NCBI RefSeq assembly: GCF_002214805.1
Contig: NZ_CP019914.1
Span: 1,798,001 to 1,862,000 of the forward strand
DNA length: 64,000 nucleotides
Direction: 5' to 3'
From: Brachyspira hampsonii
GTDB taxonomy: Bacteria; Spirochaetota; Brachyspiria; Brachyspirales; Brachyspiraceae
Shown here: positions 34,021-41,140 of the stretch, piece by piece
How the letters are laid out: each line of letters opens with the position of its first letter
Numbering within the stretch: position 1 is the stretch's first letter
Notes under the pieces: model-generated
Told to the model about the DNA's origin: nothing
Databases searched by the model: none
The model's input: only the letters and a program-made list of their open reading frames with translations
Program-made: the position numbers and the translations under genes

Positions 34021-34475
34021 TGTTTGAGATTATTTATGAACCTTCCTGCATACCTCTTACTATTGAAGAGGGATATAAAAAACAAAATGAATTATTAAAG
34101 AAAACTAGATTTTTATATACAGCTTTTGAAGGAATTAAACTTAATCATTTTTTAGACATATATCCTCCTACTTTAATGAAAGGCTCTATTTGTTTGTTTT
34201 GTAATTCCATATATGAAAATAAAGAGGATATAGAACTTATTGATAACAGCACAGATGAAGGAAATAGATATATAAGATTAAAGCTATCCAATAACGGCAA
34301 AAACTTAATTGCAGAATTGGTTACAAATCTTGATTGTTTTTATAATGAAGAGCTTGGCGGATTTTATAAAGAAGTTAATGGAGAGATATATAAATATATA
34401 GCTTACTATATGTATTATGACGGCAATAGATATAATGGATATTATTTAGACAATTATAATAATGAAGTGTATTAA
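34020..34475 (+). CDS. Minor tail/fibre protein, short paralogue
   Basis: A 151-aa protein sharing its N-terminus with the 377-aa fibre protein that follows: EP, then Y.KQNELLKKTRFLYTAFEGIKLNH here versus Y.QQNIIMQKMRMLHTAFDGIKLNH there. The C-terminus is Tyr/Asn-rich. It is probably an adaptor or a short version of the fibre; duplication followed by divergence is the simplest reading. Confidence 0.6.
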   Translation: MFEIIYEPSCIPLTIEEGYKKQNELLKKTRFLYTAFEGIKLNHFLDIYPPTLMKGSICLFCNSIYENKEDIELIDNSTDEGNRYIRLKLSNNGKNLIAELVTNLDCFYNEELGGFYKEVNGEIYKYIAYYMYYDGNRYNGYYLDNYNNEVY

Positions 34476-34525
34476 AAAATCAGATTATTATTAGTTTAAT
34501 TCTTGAATAATAGAATTAAATAATA

Positions 34526-34593
34526 TGAGCCGAGCCAGTTAATAAGTTTTACTTATTCACTCCAATAAGGCGAGGCGAATATAACAATAATGA
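34526..34593 (+). repeat. Intergenic hairpin element, copy upstream of fibre gene
   Basis: Begins TGAGCCGAGCC and ends GGCGAGGCGAATATAACAATA, with a hairpin AATAAGT/ACTTATT in the middle. Homologous to 35753-35821. A separate hairpin TTTAATTC/GAATTAAA lies just before it near 34495-34520. Confidence 0.65.
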
Positions 34594-34602
34594 GGTATAT
34601 TA

Positions 34603-35736
34603 ATGTTTAATGTAATTAAAGAACCAGTAGAAAATCCAACTAATTTATTAGATAGCTATAGACAGCAGAATATTATTATGCAGAAAATGCGTATGCTTCA
34701 TACTGCTTTTGACGGTATAAAATTAAATCATTGGAGTGATACAGACAGAGAACTTCCAGATATTTTAGCAGGAAGTATTTGCGAGTTTGAAGGCAGATTA
34801 TTTGAAACAAATCAAACCATAAAATTGACTGATAATATTAGCAGCGGCGGCGTAATTAAGCAGGATTTAAGATTTATTAAACTTGTTATAGTAAGAGATT
34901 CTAATAATAAAGACAATGATTATTTAAGAGCAGAAATAGCAGGCGGATATAGTGAAACAGTCGGCAATGGATTTCCTACTTATGATTATGAGAACAGAGG
35001 ATTTTATAATTTGGATTCTCAAAGAAGATGTTCAGAAAAATATCTAAGAATATCAATGAAATATGATGCTAATTTAGGCGGATATGTAGAAAAGAAATAT
35101 TGGAATATTAATGATATAGGAAGAAAAGGTCAGACACTAAAAAGAAAAACAGTGAGCTTTGGTGTTGGTACTCATGAGTTTAATTTTCCAAGTGATGTTA
35201 ATAGTATTACAGTTCATATATGTTCAGGCGGTGCAGGAGGTTATTATGGTTTATTAGATACAGTTGGAACAGAACCAACAGCAGGCGGTAACTCTCAAAT
35301 CTTAATAAATGATAAAGTTATTACAACATGTCAAGGAGGTCAAATAGCTATAAAGACAGGTACTATAACTTTTAATGGAGGAAAAGGAGGTGTTCCAAGC
35401 GGACAAGGTAAATTAATCAATGGAAATAATGGAACTACTACAAGATATGATGAAAAGAATCCAAATACAGGTGCAGTATTCAGCAATAATACTACTTTGG
35501 CAAGCGGTGGAAATGGAGGCAATGGTTCTATAAATGGTTATAGTTCAGGAGGAGGAGGCAGCGGAAGTGCTGCTATAGTAGATATTACAAGAGCTATGCT
35601 TGGTACGGCAAGTAAAATAAAAATAATAGTTGGTGCTGGAGGAAATGGAGGTACTAATAGTAACAGCAATGGTGTTGTTGCTAATGGAGAAAAAGGACAA
35701 GACGGCTCAGCAGTCATAGAATATATGCAGAAATAA
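34603..35736 (+). CDS. Glycine-rich tail fibre/receptor-binding protein
   Basis: A 377-aa protein. The N-terminal 40 residues match the preceding 151-aa protein and probably attach to the tail. From about residue 180 the sequence turns Gly-rich (CSGGAGGYYG, GGKGGVPSGQG, ASGGNGGNGS, SSGGGGSGS, VGAGGNGGT), like the polyglycine-sandwich receptor-binding domains of phage tail fibres. It is bracketed by two copies of an intergenic hairpin element, as a swappable cassette might be. RBS GAGG. Confidence 0.78.
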   Translation: MFNVIKEPVENPTNLLDSYRQQNIIMQKMRMLHTAFDGIKLNHWSDTDRELPDILAGSICEFEGRLFETNQTIKLTDNISSGGVIKQDLRFIKLVIVRDSNNKDNDYLRAEIAGGYSETVGNGFPTYDYENRGFYNLDSQRRCSEKYLRISMKYDANLGGYVEKKYWNINDIGRKGQTLKRKTVSFGVGTHEFNFPSDVNSITVHICSGGAGGYYGLLDTVGTEPTAGGNSQILINDKVITTCQGGQIAIKTGTITFNGGKGGVPSGQGKLINGNNGTTTRYDEKNPNTGAVFSNNTTLASGGNGGNGSINGYSSGGGGSGSAAIVDITRAMLGTASKIKIIVGAGGNGGTNSNSNGVVANGEKGQDGSAVIEYMQK

Positions 35737-35752
35737 GTTATATAGGAGTAAG

Positions 35753-35821
35753 TGAGCCGAAGCACATCTATAATTTATTATAGATGTAATTATAGCGTAG
35801 GCGAACATAGCAATAGTAATG
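35753..35821 (+). repeat. Intergenic hairpin element, copy downstream of fibre gene
   Basis: Begins TGAGCCGAAGC and ends GCGTAGGCGAACATAGCAATA just before the next start codon. The middle is a perfect hairpin ACATCTATAA/TTATAGATGT (35764-35787). The ends match 34526-34593 while the hairpin sequence differs. Confidence 0.65.
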
Positions 35822-37846
35822 AAGAGTTTTGCTAATATTATAGAACTTGATATTTCTAGTCCTGATACTAGATTAATATTTGCACCTTTCGGAGGTGTAT
35901 GGACTGCAAGTATTAATGAAATATACTCATTATACAGCAGTTCTTATTTTAATGAATTATTTAATATTCAAGAAGATGAATTATATAATTTATTTAATAT
36001 CGGTTCTATCAGTGTCGCCACAGGCGGACAGTCGTCTGATAATGACAGAGGATATATAGAAGTATTTTCTTTAGAGGATCTTTATAAACAGAATAAATCT
36101 TATTATCAATATAAAAAAGATAATATTAATTATATAGCTGTGCATTTTAATAACTTTGAAACTCCTTACAGCAAAAAGAATATTATTATAAATATTAAAA
36201 GATTATTCTCTACACGTGAATGGCTTGATAGTAATAATAGTTTAATTACTGAATTAAATAATATGTATGACGACTGTCCGCCTGTGGCGATAGAGCCTAA
36301 AGTGGAGGAAATAGATACAGCGGATATAGAAGGCGATTCACTTGCATTTGATACTATTCAAACAAATGAAATGTCTGTTACTTTAAGAAATGATGACGGA
36401 CTTTTTGATGATTTTTCTAATTTATACGGCAATAGATTTTTGGTAAGACAAATATTTGACTATCAAGCGGACAGCCGAATGCCTGCCGATTTTAATAAAT
36501 CGGCAGGAGCTTATAATGAGGATGGGAGCGTAGCAACAATAAAATATTCTAATATTATATTCTCTGGTTTTATTCAAAAGCCTGAATATTCTTTTTTAGA
36601 AACTATAACAATAACAGCATCAGATATAAGAGCTTCTTTTTCTACTGAGCTTCCTAAAAATGTTTTCAGTGAAAAAGAATATTCAGATTTAAAGAACTTC
36701 CCAGAGAATGTGCAAAGCGGAGAAGATACTATTGATACATGCAGAACTTTAGCAGCAGGACATGGCATTACAGTAAAATTAAAGCCTATAAAATATTATA
36801 CTCCTGATATATTAAATCCTGATTTGATTCCTGAAGTAGTTTTTGAAATATGCGACACTTCAAGGAATGCTATAGAAAGTATTGTTAATAGAAATGATAA
36901 ACTTGATAATAATAGATTGAAGCCTCATATATATTTTATAGAAACCCCAGAGAGTGAAAATGAAATAATAGAAAAAAATGGAACTGTAATAAGCGGAGAA
37001 TTGGAGATATTTATTCCAGAGTTTAAAGATTATCAAGACGGCAAAGGAAGTCAAAGAGTATGGACTTTAGATAAGGAAAAAGGTCAATTAATTTTTAGGG
37101 GAAAAAACCAAGTACATTCTATAACAGATACTAATGACAACTTATATGAGATATATGCAGAAATAGATATACCTCCTTATAAATCTTTAACTTTAATTAG
37201 AGAGATTTTAGAAGATTATGAAAACATAGCATATATTAAAGAAAATTATAATATAGAAAATTGGCAGATTGAAGAAGAACGTTCGAGGGAAATAGCAGTT
37301 CTTCTTGATAATGATAATAAAAAGACTACACTTGATTTAATAGGAGAACTTTCCTTTTTAGAACAAGGAAGATTAGAAATATACAACAATAAGATAGATT
37401 TTATTAGTACAAGATTTCGCAGCAATGAAGCTAAATATAAAATAAAACAGTATTGCATGGGCAGAGTTGATAAAACAGCAGAAAGTGATGAGTATTTATC
37501 AAGCTGCAGCATTAAATATGATTTATTAAAATCTACATACAAAAATACTGATTTTGAAGAGGAAGCTAAAAAAAGACATAGAATAAATGCTCATGAAGAG
37601 TTTGAAACTCTATTGAAAAGAAAAGAAGATGCAGTAAGTTTATCTAATGAAATAATGAAAAGCAGATATCTATTAAAAGAGTATTATACATTTGAATATT
37701 ATGAAACTTTAGATTTTCTAAAGTTATTTGATATAGTAGAGATAGAATATAAAAGAGAAGATGAAAGTTATTATATAAAGCCATGCCTTTGTGAAATTAT
37801 CAAATTAAATATTTTTGATAATGTAATTAAGCTAAGACAAATATAA
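35819..37846 (+). CDS. Large tail protein, baseplate/hub candidate
   Basis: A 675-aa protein. It has a beta-rich N-terminal half with acidic linker (PPVAIEPKVEEIDTADIEGD) and motifs like EMSVTLRNDDGLFDDFSNLY and GNRFLVRQIFDY, then IIFSGFIQKPEYSFLETITI, reminiscent of tail-tip hub proteins. Its ATG is part of the hairpin element end. It follows the fibre gene and precedes two small genes. Assignment by position and general features only. Confidence 0.65.
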   Translation: MKSFANIIELDISSPDTRLIFAPFGGVWTASINEIYSLYSSSYFNELFNIQEDELYNLFNIGSISVATGGQSSDNDRGYIEVFSLEDLYKQNKSYYQYKKDNINYIAVHFNNFETPYSKKNIIINIKRLFSTREWLDSNNSLITELNNMYDDCPPVAIEPKVEEIDTADIEGDSLAFDTIQTNEMSVTLRNDDGLFDDFSNLYGNRFLVRQIFDYQADSRMPADFNKSAGAYNEDGSVATIKYSNIIFSGFIQKPEYSFLETITITASDIRASFSTELPKNVFSEKEYSDLKNFPENVQSGEDTIDTCRTLAAGHGITVKLKPIKYYTPDILNPDLIPEVVFEICDTSRNAIESIVNRNDKLDNNRLKPHIYFIETPESENEIIEKNGTVISGELEIFIPEFKDYQDGKGSQRVWTLDKEKGQLIFRGKNQVHSITDTNDNLYEIYAEIDIPPYKSLTLIREILEDYENIAYIKENYNIENWQIEEERSREIAVLLDNDNKKTTLDLIGELSFLEQGRLEIYNNKIDFISTRFRSNEAKYKIKQYCMGRVDKTAESDEYLSSCSIKYDLLKSTYKNTDFEEEAKKRHRINAHEEFETLLKRKEDAVSLSNEIMKSRYLLKEYYTFEYYETLDFLKLFDIVEIEYKREDESYYIKPCLCEIIKLNIFDNVIKLRQI

Positions 37847-37864
37847 TAATAAGGAGTTTATATA

Positions 37865-38059
37865 ATGACAGCATTATGCGTTAGAAATCTTGGAGAAATG
37901 CCAACTGAGGATATAGCTTATAGGAAAGATCCGTATTCCAGCATAGACTTAAAATTAGATATAGAAATTGCAGCAAAAAAACTTAATATAAAAAAACCAT
38001 TCTCTGTAAATGATACTTTTGTCATAGCTGATTATATCAATAATAATATGGAGGATTAA
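37865..38059 (+). CDS. Small phage protein of unknown function
   Basis: A 64-aa protein with a strong AAGGAG RBS. The end KPFSVNDTFVIADYINNNM suggests a small helical domain. Ends 4 bp before the HTH gene. No family recognised. Confidence 0.5.
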   Translation: MTALCVRNLGEMPTEDIAYRKDPYSSIDLKLDIEIAAKKLNIKKPFSVNDTFVIADYINNNMED

Positions 38060-38063
38060 GAAT

Positions 38064-38459
38064 ATGAAGGATTTAACATGCAATATTTGCGATAAAAGAA
38101 ATTCCTGCAAACAATTATGTAATGCTATGGAAAAAACTTTAAATAATACTATAAGCAAAAATAAATCTTATTCTGAAACTACTGTTAAAGACTATAATTT
38201 ATATGTGTCTGATATTGATAATATTTCTATATATACTCATGGACTTTCTGATATTGAACATAGAGATGTGAAACGCATAATAATAGCTATATTAACAAAA
38301 GATCAAATAAAATTATTAGAATTATATTCACAAGGCTATACACAAAAAGAAATAGGCGAAAAATTAAATGTAACCCAAAGCAGCATATCTCAAAAATTAG
38401 AGGCTATAAAAAGAGAATTAAGAAGCTCAGTTGTTCAGATACTGCCTTATGTTGTTTAA
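38064..38459 (+). CDS. Sigma-region-4-like HTH regulator with Cys-rich N-terminus
   Basis: A 131-aa protein. Cysteines at the N-terminus (CNICDKRNSCKQLC) may bind zinc. The C-terminal part, LTKDQIKLLELYSQGYTQKE followed by IGEKLNVTQSSISQKLEAIK, is a clear sigma70 region-4/LuxR-type helix-turn-helix. It resembles phage late-gene regulators, yet lies between tail and lysis genes. It could activate lysis or fibre expression or act on the array leaders; none of this is shown. Confidence 0.75.
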   Translation: MKDLTCNICDKRNSCKQLCNAMEKTLNNTISKNKSYSETTVKDYNLYVSDIDNISIYTHGLSDIEHRDVKRIIIAILTKDQIKLLELYSQGYTQKEIGEKLNVTQSSISQKLEAIKRELRSSVVQILPYVV

Positions 38460-38515
38460 ATGAATTATCCTTATATTTTTTATTATAAGTATAAATAAAG
38501 ATATAAGGATAAATT

Positions 38516-38858
38516 ATGTCAAAAAATGATATAAAAGAACTTACAAAAAAGAAACTTCATTAATAGAAAAATATATAAAACTAAAAAATGAAGAGAAAAA
38601 AATAAAGAAAATATTGAGGCTTTAAAAGATGATGTTCTTGAATTATTAAAAGAGCATGAAGGTAAAGTAGTTCATAACGGATATAACATATCAATGCATG
38701 AAAATACATCATATCAATACAGTGAAGCTATAGTGAATATAGAAACAGAGATTAAAGTATTAAAACAAAGAGAAGTAACACTACAGATAGCAAAAGAAAA
38801 ACAAAAAACTGAATATATAAAAGTATATGAATTACAAAACAAAAATAAAGAGGCTTAA
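38516..38858 (+). pseudogene. Small phage gene with two homopolymer frameshifts
   Basis: ATG at 38516 with AAGGAT upstream. The frame stops after 15 codons, but adding one A to the run at 38545-38550 and one to the run at 38596-38602 gives a single 114-aa frame ending at 38858. It would contain ETSLIEKYIKLKNEEK and then LELLKEHEGKVVHNGYN, a charged helical protein. The exact restoration by two single-base insertions suggests either real decay or homopolymer sequencing errors. Confidence 0.7.
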
Positions 38859-38861
38859 TCT

Positions 38862-39452
38862 ATGCTAAATGAAAATATATTAAATAAAATCGGTATAAAT
38901 AAGAAATGGCTTTTACCATTAAATAATGCTTTTCAAAAACATGGTATTACAGACATAAAAGAAGCTTCTATGTTCTTGGCACAAACAACTCATGAAAGCA
39001 ATAATTATAAAAGACTTGAAGAGAGCTTCAGATACACTCCGCAAAGGCTTTTTGATGTATTTAAAAAAAGAGTTGGAAGTTTGGAAAATGCTAAAAAGTT
39101 ATGTAGTAAGGGAGCTGAGGCTATTGGCAACTTTGTTTATGGCGGTCGTTTAGGTAATACAGAAGACGAAGGCTATAAATATAGAGGCAGAGGCATTATT
39201 CAGCTTACTGGAAAAAATAATTATAAAAAATATGGTAAAAAAATAAATGCTGACTTAGTTAATAATCCAGACCTTGCCAAAGAGCCTAATAATGCTATAG
39301 AGATTGCATTATTATTTTGGAAGGAGAAAGGCTGCGGTTTACTTGCACGTCAAGGTGATGTGAAAGGAGTTACCAAACTTATTAACGGCGGATACAATGG
39401 ACTTGAAGACAGAGAAAAAATATATAAAAATATACTGCAGGTTTTAGTTTAA
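38862..39452 (+). CDS. Endolysin, glycoside hydrolase family 19 type
   Basis: A 196-aa GH19 (chitinase-like) lysozyme. Visible motifs are FLAQTTHESNNYKRLEESF with the catalytic Glu, then NFVYGGRLGNTEDEGYKYRG followed by RGIIQLTGKNNYKKYG. It cleaves peptidoglycan glycan strands during lysis. No signal peptide, so it depends on a holin. Starts 4 bp after the disrupted gene and overlaps the next by one base. Confidence 0.92.
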   Translation: MLNENILNKIGINKKWLLPLNNAFQKHGITDIKEASMFLAQTTHESNNYKRLEESFRYTPQRLFDVFKKRVGSLENAKKLCSKGAEAIGNFVYGGRLGNTEDEGYKYRGRGIIQLTGKNNYKKYGKKINADLVNNPDLAKEPNNAIEIALLFWKEKGCGLLARQGDVKGVTKLINGGYNGLEDREKIYKNILQVLV

Positions 39453-40297
39453 TGGATTTATATACTTTTATTTCAATAATAGCTGGTTTAATATCTTTTA
39501 TTATTTTACTAAGATTTTTATATTATATTTTTGGAAATCTAAAAGAAAAAATGAAAGATATTAATATTGAAGCTAAACATAAAGATGGACATCAATTTAA
39601 TATTAATTCCAATTTTGATAATAATGTAAAAGAAGTAAAGAAAGAAATATTAAATAGTGATTCTATAAATGAAGAGAAACTTCTTAATAATCTTAATATA
39701 AAAGTTCCTACTCAAAAAGAATATGATTATAAAGAAGCGATAAAGAAATATAAAGCTGAAATATATAATTTGAAAAATAAATATATTAATAAAACAATAT
39801 ATATAGCATTCTTATATATTGTACTAAATTGGGAGACATATACACGTAAGATTTTTAGAAAAGTAATTTTTAAAAATGGTATTGGAAAGTATGAAGGACA
39901 AAAATATTCTGATTATAAGCAAGAATATATTAATAATATTGTACTTACTTTTAATCAATTATTACAGAGAAGTGAAATCAAAAGTCTTAAAAATAAAGAG
40001 CTTAAAATAATACTTGATACTAATATGCTCTTATTTAATGCTGAACTTAATAGAATATTTGATGATATCAAAAATAGACATATAGATGCTGAAAAAAATA
40101 GAATAAAAGTAACTACTCTATCAATAGATAATTATAAAAATAATAAAGAATTAATTGAAAATGATTTAAAAAGTATAAATGATTTTAATGAGACATTACG
40201 TGAAATTGAAGACAGTATATTAAATAAAGATATTAAAGAGTTAAAAGAGTTTATCTTAGGTAATTTTTTAAGTATGTTAAAAAATAATTTTAAATAG
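39452..40297 (+). CDS. Membrane-anchored coiled-coil protein in lysis cassette
   Basis: A 281-aa protein with an N-terminal membrane helix (about residues 5-29) and a long Lys/Glu/Asn-rich helical body with a second hydrophobic patch (TIYIAFLYIVLNWETYTRKI). The start overlaps the endolysin stop (TAATG). It lies between endolysin and holin candidate, but no known lysis family was recognised; a moron-type membrane gene is possible. Confidence 0.5.
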   Translation: MDLYTFISIIAGLISFIILLRFLYYIFGNLKEKMKDINIEAKHKDGHQFNINSNFDNNVKEVKKEILNSDSINEEKLLNNLNIKVPTQKEYDYKEAIKKYKAEIYNLKNKYINKTIYIAFLYIVLNWETYTRKIFRKVIFKNGIGKYEGQKYSDYKQEYINNIVLTFNQLLQRSEIKSLKNKELKIILDTNMLLFNAELNRIFDDIKNRHIDAEKNRIKVTTLSIDNYKNNKELIENDLKSINDFNETLREIEDSILNKDIKELKEFILGNFLSMLKNNFK

Positions 40298-40305
40298 GGT
40301 GTTAT

Positions 40306-40569
40306 ATGAGTTTTATAGAAAAGCATAATGCCAATAAAAAATTAAGTATCTATACAAGCATAGTTACTTTTATTTTAGGGGTTGTTTGGGTTAGTGTTAA
40401 TCTTATCTGGAGAGGTAGAACAGTTGCTAAAGAAGAAGCTATTGCTGTTGTAATAATTTTCCTTGGTCTTAATGCAGTTAGTTTTGGAAGTGATTTAAGA
40501 GGTTTTTTGAAGATATTAAGAAATAACAATACTAATGATGATAAAAAAAATAATAATGAAAAGGAGTAA
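40306..40569 (+). CDS. Holin candidate
   Basis: An 87-aa protein with two hydrophobic helices (about 14-35 and 45-63) separated by a charged loop (WRGRTVAKEEA) and a hydrophilic Asn/Lys C-terminal tail, the layout of class II holins. It sits between endolysin and spanin genes. Holins share little sequence, so the call rests on topology and position. Confidence 0.65.
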   Translation: MSFIEKHNANKKLSIYTSIVTFILGVVWVSVNLIWRGRTVAKEEAIAVVIIFLGLNAVSFGSDLRGFLKILRNNNTNDDKKNNNEKE

Positions 40570-40572
40570 GCA

Positions 40573-41079
40573 GTGATTCCAATAATAACGGGCTTTTTGT
40601 CCAAAATAAACAAAAAAATCATTATAGCAGTCATAATGGTTTTAATAGTTTCTATTTTTATAGTATTAATAGCTGCTAAAGACAGTGAAATACATAAAAA
40701 AGAAAAAGAGATTGCACAGTATCAGGAAGATATTAAGGGATTGGAGCTTAATAATCAAACGCTTCAAAATGAGATACTTTTTATTAAAGAAAATGAGAAG
40801 TTTCAAAATAGTTTTAGTAATTCTAGTATTATGATTAAAAATATAGATGAAGAATTGCTGACAAGGACAGAGAATGAAACATTTAATAATATATCTAATA
40901 ATTTTTATAAGTATTTTAATGATATTAACTTCATGCAGTACAAAAATAAAATATGTCAAAGTACCGCTTTCTACGCCTCCAGAAATATTTATTATAAAAG
41001 CTGTTACAAACAGACAAGATTTAATGAGAAGATACCAAGAAAGTATTATAAAAATTGGCGAATGGCAGCTTTGGTATAA
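40573..41079 (+). CDS. Inner-membrane spanin, Rz-like
   Basis: A 168-aa protein starting at GTG 40573 with AAGGAG upstream. It has a short cytoplasmic start, a transmembrane helix (IIIAVIMVLIVSIFIVLIAA, about 16-35) and then a periplasmic coiled coil rich in Glu, Gln and Asn. A small lipoprotein gene begins inside its 3' part in another frame. This is the embedded Rz/Rz1 architecture of spanin pairs, which fuse inner and outer membrane in the last step of lysis. Sequence similarity to lambda Rz is not obvious. Confidence 0.72.
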   Translation: MIPIITGFLSKINKKIIIAVIMVLIVSIFIVLIAAKDSEIHKKEKEIAQYQEDIKGLELNNQTLQNEILFIKENEKFQNSFSNSSIMIKNIDEELLTRTENETFNNISNNFYKYFNDINFMQYKNKICQSTAFYASRNIYYKSCYKQTRFNEKIPRKYYKNWRMAALV

Positions 41080-41116
41080 TGTGCAAGTTTCTAGTAATTA
41101 CTATTTTTATAAATAA
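40874..41116 (+). CDS. Outer-membrane spanin lipoprotein, Rz1-like, overlapping
   Basis: An 80-aa lipoprotein in the +1 frame relative to the Rz-like gene, overlapping it by about 200 bp. The signal peptide ends in LTSC, giving a mature protein that begins CSTKIKYVKVPLSTPPEIF, including the proline-containing stretch seen in Rz1-type proteins. RBS AAGGA lies 6 nt before the ATG. Expected to sit in the outer membrane and bind the Rz-like coiled coil across the periplasm. Confidence 0.72.
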   Translation: MKHLIIYLIIFISILMILTSCSTKIKYVKVPLSTPPEIFIIKAVTNRQDLMRRYQESIIKIGEWQLWYNVQVSSNYYFYK

Positions 41117-41140
41117 AATCTTAAAAGCAGGAGCTTTATT

